Shown here piece by piece: positions 37,987 through 51,552 of a stretch of 64,000 nt of DNA. Source of the stretch: Trichoplax adhaerens (taxonomy: Eukaryota; Placozoa; Uniplacotomia; Trichoplacea; Trichoplacidae); contig NW_002060947.1 of the NCBI RefSeq assembly GCF_000150275.1, positions 5,070,702 through 5,134,701 on the forward strand, in the 5' to 3' direction. Under the pieces are notes generated by a model that ran no database searches, was not told the origin of the DNA, and saw nothing but the letters and a program-made list of their open reading frames with translations. Position numbers and translations under genes: made by a program. Position 1 is the first letter of the stretch; the number at the start of each line of letters is the position of its first letter.

Positions 37987-40424
37987 CCAGAGAAATGGTT
38001 TTACTGTGATTGTCTTGCTACGAAATGACCTTTTTAGAGGATTGGATACATAATTGCTAGTGAGAAATTTTATTTGAAAATTGTAAATATCGACAACCTC
38101 TTTACACATGTTTGCTGATTACTTTATTAAATATAATTTATATCAGAACAAGGTATGTTTTTCAAGTATATGGCACACAATAGTCAATTATTTTTTCTAT
38201 GTCATATGACGATATTACAGGATACTGCTTTATATAATTAAGATCTTATGATTAATTACAAGAACAGATGAACTATACCATGAACCTTCAGGATGATGAA
38301 AGATATGTGGATGATATCGAAATAAGCTGAAAATGCGTTTGCACTTGCAGGTATAAGTTCCAATTTACTACAATACAACTCATGCATCGTTATTATAATT
38401 TGCAGGAATGATTTTTTTATAAGTTTCTAAATGTAAAATTAAATCAAATCCATTTTTATTGAGCAACTCCTTGAATATGTCACAATCACAGTATAATTCT
38501 ACCGTCCTTGCTATCAAAGTTTACTTTTACTACTATCAGTTAGCTTTTCGAAGATTTACTTATTAAAATGATACCCTAGATATCACTGAGGCACGAAATT
38601 AATAATGAAGCCCGCTGCCGTACAATTTTAACAAATCTCGTTATAGGTTTTGTACCTCAGTACACTACTAAATATAATCAGAAGATGAATCTTTCATTTT
38701 AAGTGTAAATGTTAGTTCTTGTCCATTGCATCGGGTTAAATATTAATATATTCGCCATATTAGATTTTTATGATTTTAGACAAACTTATGAAAATGTTAT
38801 GGAAAATGTTAGTTTTCTAGTTGAATGCATTATAGCTAGCGCCATTTCAAAACTAGTAATTGTAAAATCGTTTTTACTTTCCCTACTTCTCTCTTGAATA
38901 AAACTGAATCTACATAAATAGTGTTGGGTTAACCTTTACGATGTTGGAGAAGTTATCGTTGGAGTGTTCTGATTATACCAGAAATTTAAGCCTATGCAAT
39001 AGTGAGCAAACTAGGCTTATCAAAATGCTACTAATAATTCATGCCTTAAATGATTTCCCTTTGAATATGAACAAAGCAATAATGACGGCGTTACTATGGC
39101 AAATTTTATTGTCTGAGTATTGGCACTCTATTACAATAATGTAAATTTTTTGCGTCAAAGGTTTCATTTAATACCTACTACAATAATAAACAGTATATTG
39201 TCTTGAAATATGATTCAAGGAATATTTTTCTGTCCTAGAATTATTTCATTGTCGTATTACTATAGTTCGCTCAGAGTAGGGATGACTTAAAGGTAACAGA
39301 AGATGATCGAAGTTTCTATAGTAAATTTTAGGAAGATGTAATTGCATAGTTTAAACAAATTAGATGCTGTTCTAGTAAAAGGTGATGGAATAATTAACTG
39401 AGATGTTTGCTAACCTTATTTCGTAAAGTCTAGTTACCATATTGTATTTCAGTTGCTATTATATTTTATACCGTAATTACTGATATCCATTAAAAAAGGC
39501 TATTGATCCGTTTAAAATAGCGATGCTGTGATTTCAATTACAAATAAGTACTGTAACGGTAATTGTTTACAGGTTCAGAATTACTCTATTATAGTTTATT
39601 ACTCTAGAAGAGATTCTTGGTGTCTTTTCCATTTGGGCTGATTTATCAAGTTAGATTGTCTTTAATAATAAAATCACAATAACCAAAAAAATTAACTATC
39701 ATTAATTTATTCGTTATTAATTTGTAGTTTCCATAAGTCAAATAAATTTCTACCTTAATCAGTATCAGATTATTAATGAAATTTAACTAATTTTCAACCA
39801 TTTCATTTCATAAACATTAACGAAAATTGCAGCTCTACATAAAGCCATTACGATCAGGATAATTTAGTTAGAATAAATTTTTACAACAATTCAAACGTGA
39901 TATTTATTGTCTTCAAAATAATTTGCATTTGCGCTTACAGTAAAGCAATCGTAGAACCTATACTGCAGCACAATAACTAACAAATATATGGGCTAGTTAA
40001 CTAACATGTAGGATGCCGTAATTTAGTAGCATGAATCTAATGGTTTGAATCAAAATAGATTATTTCCTTCCGTTAAATATATTACGAATAGTGTTAAGTA
40101 TCTATTTTTTAAGCCTGTAATTAATCTACGCATTTTTTTTTACTTAATATAATACATCCCTATATAGTATCTAAATTAATATGCTAGTATATTATATAAA
40201 TCTGACTTGGGCGAACGTCGTCAGAACCCTACTCGTAGTTGTAATTAATACATTTGAAGTCTAAATTTCAGAAATAACTTCTAAAAAGAGTAGATTTTAT
40301 CGTGGGAGACCATTGTGAATTAAAATAATAAATATAGTAGTAATTGGTATAGAATAAATAATAGATGTAGATTCATATGGTATCTTAAGTATGGTAGATT
40401 TATATATCTTGAAAATGATGCAGT
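37987..40424. other. Spacer between receptors C and D
   Basis: Convergent 3' flanks of C (+) and D (-). Two small open frames (38,709-38,897 and 38,941-39,144, +) are adjacent, but neither shows a GPCR motif or any family I recognise. No repeats seen. Confidence 0.4.
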
Positions 40425-41453
40425 TCATACAGTAATATCGGGTAGGATGATGTCATTTGTGGTTCTACTTGAAATCATTCTAGTAACTTTAGAATTTAAG
40501 CAGAGCATGCGCCATCTAACCAATATGGTAGTAAATCTATTTCTAATGTTATGATCATATTTAAAGTAGATCAATGGATTAATAACACTAATAGCAATTG
40601 TGGCCATAAACGATATCAACACAAATGTGTAGTAGATAAAATTTATCCCGCGAATTTGTCGCAATGATTTTTGTGTGGTTGCTATACCGAAGCCAGTTGA
40701 TAAATAAGGCCATGTTGTAATCGTGTAGGTAGAAGTTATTATAATTAACATCTTCATCAGTTTTTTCCTTTTGAAACGGTTCCTTTCAATTTGAAAATTA
40801 CTGATTTGTCCGGGTTGGACATAAGATCGTTGATGTTGCATTATTCTGAAATAGACCGCTACTAACATAACTGTCGGTAGGCAATAGAGAATGATAGAAC
40901 TGGCATAAATATAAGCAGATATGTAAGTTGTTATTTGAGGTAAATCGCAAAATGAGGTTTCATCAGGATAAACATCAACTATTACGATTAACGGCGATGA
41001 CATCGCAAGGACTACAATCCAGGCGATAAGTTGACCTATTCTCATCAATTTCTTCTTGTACGATCGATAAAATGATGATAATGGCTTGACTATAGCAAAA
41101 TAGCGATCTATACTGATCATACATAAATTCATCATAGATACGCCGTATGTTGACACTATAATGAACGCAAGTAGTCGGCAAAATGTAGCTCCAATGTCAT
41201 AATTCATTTTGGATCTAGTCATTAGAATATAGCCAATAATTGAAGAAATGTTGCAAATAAAATCGCATAAAACTGTCATCCTTATTAAACAGTATGTAGC
41301 CTTAGCAAAATATTTATCACTCGTCAATATGTAAAGTATCATTAAGTTGGCTAATAAACCAATAGAACAGAAAGATACAACTGACAGATAGGCGTATGCA
41401 CCAATAGTTGTATAATCAATGCTTATATTATTTAGTTTAACTGATTGATTCAT
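40425..41453 (-). CDS. Class A GPCR, intact, receptor D
   Basis: The reading frame is open from 41,531, but the likely start is the Met at 41,453, giving 342 residues. MNQSVKLNNISIDYTT then has glycosylation sites like those at the other N termini, and the preceding 26 codons have no counterpart. Motifs: GLLANLMILYILTSD (TM1), TYCLIRMTVLCDF (TM2), FCRLLAFI (TM3 Cys) and SIDRYFAIVKPLSSFYR. ECL2 is YPDETSFCDLP, and TM5 ends VAVYFRI. Then come YVQPGQIS, TM6 TITTWPYL, TTQKSLRQIR and TM7 SVINPLIYFKYDHNIRNR. The C-terminal tail of about 35 residues ends DIILPDITV. Confidence 0.93.
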   Translation of the reverse strand: MNQSVKLNNISIDYTTIGAYAYLSVVSFCSIGLLANLMILYILTSDKYFAKATYCLIRMTVLCDFICNISSIIGYILMTRSKMNYDIGATFCRLLAFIIVSTYGVSMMNLCMISIDRYFAIVKPLSSFYRSYKKKLMRIGQLIAWIVVLAMSSPLIVIVDVYPDETSFCDLPQITTYISAYIYASSIILYCLPTVMLVAVYFRIMQHQRSYVQPGQISNFQIERNRFKRKKLMKMLIIITSTYTITTWPYLSTGFGIATTQKSLRQIRGINFIYYTFVLISFMATIAISVINPLIYFKYDHNIRNRFTTILVRWRMLCLNSKVTRMISSRTTNDIILPDITV

Positions 41454-44400
41454 AACTAGAAATCTTACGGAAATAATTTTCCCTTCGTATACAGTAATCT
41501 TCCAAGAAAAGCTTAATCGTAAAAAAATCAAATTTTGATACTGAACGACTATAATCTGTTATCGACCACTAACCAGACCCTATCGCCGTATCTTCTTCCT
41601 TAGATGTTAATAACTGTTTTGCTCAAGTAAAAGTCATCTGTTTAATACTGAAAGGAAAATAATTTATTAGTGTTATGATATATAACATATATAATCCTAT
41701 AACAATACATTGACACTACGATATTTCCTTTCGGTTTTAACTAAAAGGAGTTACGTTTAAGAATAACATTTGACCACTCATTAATATAAATCAATACCCT
41801 ACTGATATTTCATCCGCAAAGTAGAATTTATAAAATCAATTTTATGAATTAATCTCATACGCATTATAATTGTTGACAAACTAAATTTTGTACTTAAATA
41901 AAACTTTCTATTTATGTGCTTTTCTTTCCCTTGCTGAGAATAAATAATAATTGTTACTTGGTAGATTGATACCAGTCATTGCATTTTTTATCTCATTCTT
42001 GTATTTCCAAAGCTTAGGATATCTACTGTTTTCTTCAGTTTCGAGGAAAGGTGTGGGATTGATATTTTCTTTCAAAATTCTTAGAAAAATAAATAAAATA
42101 TTTATAAGATGGCAGATTTAAGGAGATCCCTGGTAAAAACAGCATAAAGTATTAACTCTATAGTATCAAAAACTAGCAACACATTAAGGAAGATTTTTGT
42201 TATCAAGTCTAAGTTATTTATACAAATTATTGTTCTAAGATTTTTCCTAAAAGGATTTATATTATGCCCGGTATAATATCTGCGTGGCTAAGATGGATAT
42301 GCAGATAGTTAATGTAGATGTCATTATTATGCATTAGGTCTGTTTTGAATTATAATATGGCGTTATTTGTAAAGTACATATGCGCCAATATACACATCTA
42401 CTAGTTAGATTAGGATTAGGATTAGCATGCAGTTTATGAGGTTGTGTTTAATAAACGCATTTATTTTACTTTGTGTTGTGGTAGAAGGATAAAAGGAAAA
42501 TGCTTAATTTTATGTTTTAATTTCTAGATGGAATTGACCATATATTTATAATGGACGGGATTCAAGAAACAATAGAACTTGGTAGTTGCTGAGGTGTAAT
42601 ATGATAAATGATTTATAGACGCTTATATAGTGATACTGAAGGAGTAATTTATCGCCAGTGCATTTGCTATTTTTGATGGTGAAGAATTAGAAGATATAAG
42701 TTAGATATAATGGTGATAGCCATATATTTTGTCTTATTACGCTATATAAAGTTCCATATTACCCTAAACCTTAATCCTAATCCTAAAAATAACCTGCAAG
42801 AAAAAGCTCTGACATTGTATGATGCCGTTATTTGAATACTCAGTTTACTAAGAAAATGATAATCCTAAGCTTAGGCTTTATGTTTGACCGTAATTTTAAA
42901 TTATCCTTTATATGAAAAACTGGATGGTAATTTAAAATGGAATAGATATATTTCAAACTTTGACTGCTTCAAAATTGGAGAATAATTTTGTTGCGATTGA
43001 GACTTTGGCTCAAAATTAGATCATTTAAGAGAGGAAATGCTTTCGAGCTTTTTAGATTTTTGGTTGTAGACATAATTTATATTAGGAGTGCTTTCGGTAC
43101 GCTATATTTGTAACAGATTGATGTAATAGTGTATATATATATAGTTTATTAGAACGACTATCGTTGGGATAGTTGATAAATGATAGTATAAATTTAATGC
43201 CTGCCTTATAAGAATTGTTTATGTGAATCTCGCCTAATTATGAATAGATTTTCAGTTCAATTAGAGCCTGAAAGGCAGTTTTAGTTCATGTGAACTCATA
43301 TTTAGAATAGCATTTAAATATATAGGATAGGAAATTAGAGATCATTTAAAAATAGTTTTATATCGTTCTTTAAAAAATTCGATAGCAATACTTTCAAATA
43401 ATTTTTAGGTAACTGATACTCATATATCAATCTGACAATGATTGCTGAATAAGATCAATTTGACATTTGTTTATAAATAGCGTCAATTTCTCCAGATTAG
43501 GTATTTATTTAGAAGGTTCCGTAACAATATAATAAATGCTAAAGCAATAATTAATGGACTATATTGAAAGTAGATTTCACGAACAACTTAGTTGTAACCT
43601 AAATTGATATGAAAAATTTTATAGATCATCGTACGTATCGTAATAAGTAATGCTGGCACTACATTGCAAGCCACGGTATGAATGTATCTGTGTTGGCAAG
43701 AAATCCGTTAAACAATTAGTATAAAAATCACAGGCGAACTTGAAGATCTGGCATTGAAAATTCAGTGTTTACTTGTATGCTTGCTAAATATGATCGTTTG
43801 AGGTATTTTCAAGTTGGTGCACTTAACACTCAATTTGGACAGTTTATTAAAGTTATTAACTTATTTCGTATTGCAAACTGGCTACAAATTATTACTGAAC
43901 CGGAAATGAATTAGCAGAAATCAATAGTTTTTAAGTAATATTTCTTTAACATGTGCCAATACATATCATATCAAAGGCGATCTTAAGCAAGATTACTTTC
44001 TATTTCAGAGATTGTAAACTAAGTAAGAATTAAAATTTTCGCTACTCCTTATAAGATACACAGCTACAACAGGTAAATAATGTGATAGTAATGCAAGAGC
44101 CCATTATGAATGATGGTAAAGGCAACGCATGGAATATCATGCTTATTATTTTAATTACAAACTTTTCTATAGTAATCACAGTCATTAAATCATTCTAATA
44201 GTAAGAAAGCGCCGTAACAGTACTCCAAATACTAACTTTAATAAAATATTTAAACCCGAGATAATATAAGGAAAAGTAGGATATTTTAAGGGGACCAATC
44301 GTAATAACTAGATTCTCGCTTCTCCTAGTAAAGAAAGTTGTATAGAACTCACAGTTATTACTCAAACTTAGAGTGGAAACTAGTTTTCAACAAAAGATCG

Positions 44401-46874
44401 TATAAAGACTATAGCTTATAAAGTGCAGTTTTAAATAATTGTAAAAGTAAATTCGAGTTTATTAACATTTCATGCAGCAACTATCTTTGTAACAGCAGTG
44501 CCAAAAGTATATTCTGTCGATTTCTTTCATGTAATGCTGTTTGCCACTGTATCTCATATATCAAACATATACAAAATATGAAAGCAGTAATACTGCAGCA
44601 TTAGTTCCTAATGTTAAGATATTCAATATTCAGTTTTTATATACGTTCTGAGAACATAGATTTTAATTACGAAAACTGTATCTGCTTCACTCTGGGATAT
44701 TAATCTAAGACATACGCGGTAGTAAAGTAGCGTGAAGGAAAACTTGCATTTATTGGAATATAAATTTTATAGTCATCGATTAATTGACCACGCTAAGTTT
44801 GATTTATTCCTGATAGTGAAATCATAGAAAAGATTGCGGATCTGGCCATTGATGGATCGTAATGATATCTATATCAGAGATCTACTGCAGCTGTAATAAT
44901 TTATGCGACAATGATATTTGGTTAATTCTTAAATTTAAACTTGCTTGATTTTATAAAAGTAAGTTATACAGTATTTGAATTAGTCTTATCGCTATGACCA
45001 TATCTTATGTAAAATTACTTATTTTGGACTGAACATTTGCGAGTAATGGACATTAGATCTTAATCGTTTTGTGCGAAAAAATAAAGTACATTGCTTTAAA
45101 ATTCACCTATAAAAATTTTGTATTCAGTAATACATATTAAACGCTTTATGCCAAAAAGCCCGGCCACGGCAGGTGTTCTATCTAGTTCTTATACAAGATA
45201 AATCTTGTAATGGAAATGTTGATCGCCTTGATTATGTTATAAGTTGACGATATGGTAAAATATATTAGTTAAGATTAAATATTCTAATGTGTTAAATTTG
45301 GTCTACGAGTTGATCAAACTAGAGTAGTGAATTTAATCGCTATGGATGGGGGTAGCGCATATACCTAAACTATTTTCAGCTCTTATCGCAGACTAGTCTA
45401 ACATTTTACACTTGCTTTAACTTGCTTTTGCAGATTACTATCTTAATCTGTCATAAGATCGAGTCAGAATAAAGCACTGCACTTATAAAGTCTGAGAACT
45501 CCATTACCGTTCAGAAAAGCTCATAATCAGTAGTTATATGTTATATAATAGCTAGCCAAAGTTCGAATTAGGAGTACTTATGGTACTATTGTTTAAGAAT
45601 GAATATTTGCTAAAGAGAAGGAAATCAAAATTCATTTAGTCCTTTCATCACATCACTAAACACTTCCGTAGACTAATAAAATCTATCGATACGATTAATA
45701 TTATATTTAAAGCACTGGTATAGCCGGTTAAATTTCAAAATTCTATTATTTTGCTCTTTGTTCGGACTTTAACTGACTATTACACACATAGATAGACCTA
45801 CAAATAAACAGTTTTCTTAAAATAAAAATATCAGATACAACATAGTGATGTAATTAGATATAAAGACAAACTTATTTAAGAAGAAGAATTTTATGTAAAT
45901 TACGGACATTATCACAAATCCTTATTAGCTAGTAGCCGTATCATACTACAAATAACGTTCATAACTTTTATCCCGGTGCTCGCGCCGGCGACGAGTAATA
46001 GTAACGCTATTAGCTTATGTAAGTTGTTGATAATCAAGATTGTATAACTAATTCATTTTAGCGCAAGGGCTAGCGATTAGTAAGATACTAATTTATAAGA
46101 GAGTTCAAAGGTTAGATCGTGTTCTCATCATGATAAATCTTGCAGCATATGCGTTCTCTAACGAATTTCAATTTCCACCATAAAGTTATACTAATCAAGA
46201 TTTAAGAACAGACAACAACCAATAATGTTTATTGCTGCTCGCTAATACAGATAGCAATCATAAAGTAGAGTTAATTTTAACAGATAAAGAGAGATTTAGA
46301 TTCGATTCTAGTGAAAGACTGGTCACTATGTTTAACTGCCTGTGGAAGCAGTTCATATCTTACAATAGTGGGAATAACATTTTTCATTTTTTAAATGAAG
46401 CTAATGCAATATTGAAATACTTTGTAGATATATTGATTTTAATACTTGATGGATAATAAATTGTGACGTTTCCTGTTTAAGAATTTTATTGCAAGGCAAA
46501 GTATTTAGAAAGAATGATTTAAATCCAGTAGGTTGTATGCAAAGCCTACTGAAGTGATGCTTTCCTTGCAAAGAAATTGAATTTGCTTATTAAAGCAATG
46601 TTTATCCGCCACTTTAGTGCGTATGTTGGCGCCTGCGTAAGTGCTTGTATTAGCAGTAAATAACATCATCTAATTTTAAAATTTAAGGAAAATATCAAGC
46701 TTTAGTTTCGAAGTCGATAGAGTCAGAGTAATAGGTAACTAGCATTTTTAGAGGGCAGTCTATTAACAAAGAATGATAATTGGCCGCTGCTTAAGTAAAA
46801 CTATTAAAATTCGCAGCTAATAGATCCTTTAATCCTATTTACCTAAGGTATCATTTCAATTTCGTATAGGAGAT
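41454..46874. other. Long spacer between receptor D and repeat copy 2
   Basis: About 5.4 kb, mostly AT-rich. Inverted TTAGGATTAGGATTA / TAATCCTAATCCTAA tracts lie at about 42,410 and 42,774 (listed separately). A GC-rich spot (CTCGCGCCGGCGACGAG at about 45,979) stands out. Open frames such as 46,232-46,456 (+, 74 codons) show no recognisable family. No receptor remnants were found by eye. Confidence 0.4.
42408..42790. repeat. Inverted telomere-like motif pair
   Basis: ATTAGGATTAGGATTAG at about 42,410 and TTAATCCTAATCCTAAAA at about 42,773 are inverted with respect to each other across about 360 bp. Shared core is TAGGATTAGGATTA. They could be the ends of a small non-autonomous element or chance purine-rich tracts. 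No target-site duplication was identified. Confidence 0.4.
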
Positions 46875-47502
46875 TGTCGCAAAACAGCTTTGCAACAAGA
46901 TAACGTGATGTACAATCAATAAGTCAATTCCTTGAACCATGTATCAAGGAACGATATCTGCACTATCAGAAACACTTTTGCTTTACCAGCTGACTACACA
47001 AAGACTTAAACGCCTCGTATACTACTTTAAATACTAAGTTTAAGAATCGACTTTATTATACGATATACTGCACTTATATACTATTCCTCAATAGTTCATG
47101 AGTCATAGTTAGTACGATTAACTTTGGAATCATTCACTGAATTAGATATTAATTTTAGCTACTGCTCCCTTAATCCAGACAACAGTATTTACGAACATAG
47201 GCGTGTAAAGACTAATACAGAATGGTCAGATTGCGATATGTCCTATCACGGAACATTTCCATGATAATTTACAATCTACCATAAGTAAATTACAATCACA
47301 ATGATTCGAACTGTAAGTAGATAATTTGCATTCCCTATTATAACTATTAATTTCAGTATGTTTATATGTGTCACTGTCATAAAAAGGCAGTGCTGTATTA
47401 AAACACAATATATCCAAATTAGGAGTTAACTAAATAAGGATAGGCTAACAGAATTATCCTAACTAGATATTTCTACTCTAATACAGTATTTAATACTGTC
47501 AC
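46875..47502 (+). repeat. Interspersed repeat, about 630 bp, copy 2
   Basis: Begins TTGTCGCAAAACAGCTTTGC and ends ACAGTATTTAATACTGTCAC. Near-identical to copies 1 and 3 across its length, in the same orientation. It keeps the hairpin TTCCTTGA..TCAAGGAA (about 46,930-46,954), the minus-strand GTTCGAATC and ATGCAAAT. The 63-codon minus-strand open frame (47,226-47,417) is retained with substitutions. Confidence 0.9.
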
Positions 47503-49153
47503 TAGGATCTAAATCATATGAAGTAATTCTATTTAATTTCTCATCTAAAATGGAAGATTTTTACTAATACTATTTTAATATATCTGCAGCCAAAATTTAT
47601 CCTACTCTTATATGATACTAATATTTCGATCAGTGATTTGTCAAATAAGAATACTAAAATTAAATATATAATGATGTATAAAATTCGTACATCTAAAAGT
47701 GAAGGACCAAGAAGTATATGGAATGGAAGGTTAAAGAAGCGCGACAAAGCGACTCCAAAAGCAGAATTAAACAATAAAAAAGATGAATACCAAAACATAA
47801 ATACTTATTGTATTTAATTAAAGTGTACCTTAAGCGCGGAAGATATTTGTATCTTGATAAAATTCTATCTATAAAAGCAGCCGCTATACTTTATTTTAAT
47901 GACGTCGACGGATGTTTTGAGATCTTAATTTTTAATTAACAACTTTTAGGAAGAGTTGTTGAACATATATCAGACTATTTCCGTATCATGATAAATGAAA
48001 ATAGTACTAGCAGCTCGAATAGTTTCTTATTTTTAATAAAAACGGAAAAAATCAAATGCAGATGTAAAGATAAAATAAATTAAGCACCGTAAACTATTAC
48101 TTACCGATAATGCGAGTATATTTGTTAATGACAATTTCAGAAAGAATTACACAATTAGTCGGCACCTTGTTTATTTTATTGTTTAGTTCAAATAAAATCA
48201 ATAGCAAGAAAGGATTAAAAATTAATTGCGGAATAAGTTTTTATTATTAAAAAAAATAAACTTTGGCTACGCGAGTTAAAAATTTGGATCCTAATACTGA
48301 CTTGCAAACAGTCACTTTATTATAATTTCGGCCGCAGAAAAGATTCATACTTAGATATGCGACGTTTGGTAATAAATCTTGAGATTAAAACACGCTAATA
48401 AAGAGCTTGTTTGTTTGTTTTTAGACGCAGAAAAATGGAAAAAAATACTGCTTAAACTAACGTAAAATACTATACTATATACTTACATATAGCTATCATG
48501 CAAGAACAGTCAAAGCACATAGTAATAATTACTATATACTTTGCCATCAAAATGTCCGAAAAACTAACAACACACCGCTGTTATACAAGAAAATCTTTTC
48601 GAAATGATTATGTAAAAAATAAAAATATTGATTTTATAAATCAAGAAGACGATATATTTCGGCAGAATCATATCAGCATGCTCGTATATCAAGTGGACAA
48701 AGGATGCAGAGAGGCTACTACATTTTGTAGTTCTTTTGAAATAGTACTGTTTATTGTGAGAGTCTAAGGGTTTTGAAAGAAAAGGAGAGTATTCAAAGAA
48801 TAAGAATAAACGTTTACTTTATATAATGTGCTTGTTATCTTATGAACTATAAGTCAATAAATTGACTTTCATTATATTATCAAAATCTAGACGTCCTAAG
48901 GTTTACGGATTAATAATTTTATTACTGATAAGATTAATGTGTAGTGGACGTAATGTATTTTCTGATGAGTTAACAGCAGCTTTAAAATATTTTTCATAAG
49001 TAGCCCTATTCTAAATATTGTAATCACATTTTTCTCTAATTGCATTTATATAATGAAAGCTGTACTATTAACTTCTTAATCGAATAGTGATCAAAAGATG
49101 ATATCACTTATGATGTTTCAAAGCATTTCTAATAATTGATATTGAAGCCAATG
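47503..49153. other. Spacer between repeat copy 2 and receptor E
   Basis: AT-rich. Open frames at 47,541-47,798 (-, 85 codons) and 48,498-48,767 (+, 89 codons) have no similarity I recognise and no splice context; they are probably chance. Confidence 0.4.
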
Positions 49154-50272
49154 TTAAATTTTAATTTTAGTTAGTGGAATTCTAGAGCTTTCATGTGGAT
49201 GATGTATAATATTTTGATTTACTGCTTGGCTAAAATAACGACTAGTCGCTCGAACTGTAGTTTTTTGATTCACATTATTTAAACGCATTGGAAGTAAATA
49301 TCGGAATCTAGATATTAATTTCATTCTAATACTATAGTCAAATTTAAAATAGATAAATGGGTTGATAATGCTAATTCCAAATGTACTTATAAATGAAAAA
49401 AAAGCAAATAGATAATACTGTAATCCCATCAAGCGTATTTGTAGCAACGATTTTGCTGTTATAGCCATGCCAGCACAGGTTGCAAAGAATGGCCATGTAG
49501 TTAGAAAATAAATCAGAGTTATAAAAATCAGCGCCCGGATGAACTTTTTCTTCTTTAAATGACCATCTTTTCTTCTTTTCTGTTTTACCTGTCCTGGCTG
49601 GACATAATGAGTTTGATATTTAACTATTTTACCATAAGTTATAACTAAGATAAGCATTGGAATGAGATACATGAAAACTCCTTGCAACACTAGGTAGACA
49701 GCGGTTGAAACTGAAACATTGGGTACATCACAAAATTTTGTATCCTCGCGATAAACATTGGCTAAATAAAGGATAGGCAAAGCAATGCCAAGAGTTATAA
49801 GGCAACCGAGGCATTGGCCAACATAAACTAAACGTTTCTTATATTTTAGTGTGGTAACTGATATTGGCTTAACGATAGCCAGATAGCGATCAATACTAAT
49901 CATGCATAAAGTAGTGATTGATACTCCATATGAAATAAATATTGTAAAGAGTAAGCATTTACATAATATCGATCCCCAAAAATATCCAATCTTAACAGCA
50001 GCGACAAGCGTAAATCCAGTCATAGTGCCCATTAACGATAGAAGATCCGATATAACTGATATTTGAATAAGATTATAAGTCATAGAACGAAAGTGACGAT
50101 CACTTTTAATCAAATAAAGTAATAGAAGATTTGCTATAAAACCAATAACAGATAGCGGAATAGCTGCAGAATAGGCATATATATTAACTATAGAATAATT
50201 AATGGCTACTTGAGTGGAATTATGAAATCTTTGATCATTCCAACGAGGCAAGTGATCACTAGTCTTCACCAT
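49154..50272 (-). CDS. Class A GPCR, intact, receptor E
   Basis: Single-exon receptor of 372 residues, the longest in the array. The N terminus has sites NST and NYS. Motifs: IPLSVIGFIANLLLLYL (TM1), ISVISDLLSL (TM2), ILCKCLLFTIF (TM3) and SIDRYLAIVKPISV. ECL2 is YREDTKFCDVP, TM5 ends VITYGKI, and YVQPGQV and a Lys/Arg-rich ICL3 (KQKRRKDGHLKKKKF) follow. TM6 is FLTTWPFF, then TAKSLLQIR and TM7 SIINPFIYFKFDYSIRMK. The basic C-terminal tail of about 55 residues ends RIPLTKIKI. The long ICL3 basic run and tail distinguish it from its neighbours. Confidence 0.93.
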   Translation of the reverse strand: MVKTSDHLPRWNDQRFHNSTQVAINYSIVNIYAYSAAIPLSVIGFIANLLLLYLIKSDRHFRSMTYNLIQISVISDLLSLMGTMTGFTLVAAVKIGYFWGSILCKCLLFTIFISYGVSITTLCMISIDRYLAIVKPISVTTLKYKKRLVYVGQCLGCLITLGIALPILYLANVYREDTKFCDVPNVSVSTAVYLVLQGVFMYLIPMLILVITYGKIVKYQTHYVQPGQVKQKRRKDGHLKKKKFIRALIFITLIYFLTTWPFFATCAGMAITAKSLLQIRLMGLQYYLFAFFSFISTFGISIINPFIYFKFDYSIRMKLISRFRYLLPMRLNNVNQKTTVRATSRYFSQAVNQNIIHHPHESSRIPLTKIKI

Positions 50273-50937
50273 ATTTTTTATGCAAAAATTTTAAGAGTAA
50301 AACAATAATGTTATTTTCTTAGACGCATATATATAGCTCTTGCAGTATGTTGATATCTAGTTATTTTTAATTTGAAAATCCACTTCTATATTTAGGACCT
50401 TAACGGCATATAGAAATCAAATAGCGATAACCATTGTTGATAATTGTTATTTTTTTAGTTAATCTACGTCGCCTAGTGGCATATATTTATATATGTCCTT
50501 TAGTAAATTATTTGAACACTGTCTGTAAACGTCATACTAGGATCGTCTAGAAAGAAAGGCGTCTAATGTAAATTGATGATACGTCATACGCTATAGTTAC
50601 ATATTGCTGGGTACATAATAAGCGAACTCATACATTTAAATTAGTTTATATATTTATTTGGACATTGATTAATAAATTATTTATGCTTAAATAATTTTCT
50701 GATTATAATAGCTTTATGTTAAAAGTCTATGAGAGCTAATTACCTCCAGTTGCAATAGAAACTTTACTTCATTATTAATTTTCGTAATTGAAACTTTCTA
50801 TTAGGTCGTGTTAATAGCAAAGATGATAATATTTGCTTGAAAATACGGTAAAGATAGATTAAAAAATTTTTATAATTGTAGAATAATTTGATATTTATTA
50901 TAGATATGTTACTATTAATTTACGAAATCCTAATGGT

Positions 50938-50973
50938 ATCTGATATCTGGGCTAGACTGACCTGATATCAGAT
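50938..50973. repeat. Perfect 10-bp inverted repeat with 16-base loop
   Basis: ATCTGATATC at 50,938-50,947 and its exact complement GATATCAGAT at 50,964-50,973. The arms are themselves partly palindromic. Confidence 0.85.
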
Positions 50974-51531
50974 GGCATCTTTAGAGAGATTTACAGCAGA
51001 ATTCAATACTATACATCAATGCCATCACTTAAGATAATGAGCATAGTACCATTAAGGGTTAATAACTCTAGATTACGTATAACATTCTTATCGCTGTGGT
51101 ACACCATTATCGCAATAATATTGCTTATAGAAAAGATCCGATAATAAGTCATGAAATTAAGTAACTGCTTTATGGTAAAGTAGAGCTGCATGGTATTATA
51201 TGATACATATACACCCATAGAAGATTGAAATATGATTAATGTTTGTTACGGTGTTGCCTTGTTATCAGGATGGTTTAATAAGTACAGTAGTATTTAGTAT
51301 GGAGAATATCCATATTTGTAGTGCTAGATAAGATAAGTAATGCCTTAACGTGGATGTTGTTTGTAATATTTCATGACATACTTGATATTGATTGTTATTG
51401 TGTGATAGATAGCAGTAAGACGATTTAAGTTCTAGTTGATGATAGTTGAATTAGACAACCTACGAGCTTAGATTAAGATTAAGTATGAGTAAGAGATTTA
51501 AAATATTTACTGATAGAAAAGCTATGTAAGG

Positions 51532-51552
51532 AACATCTCAGTACGAGATGTT
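51532..51552. repeat. Perfect 8-bp hairpin, 5-base loop
   Basis: AACATCTC, loop AGTAC, then GAGATGTT. Short enough to arise by chance, but well formed. There is no T-run or gene context to make it a terminator in a eukaryote. Confidence 0.6.
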
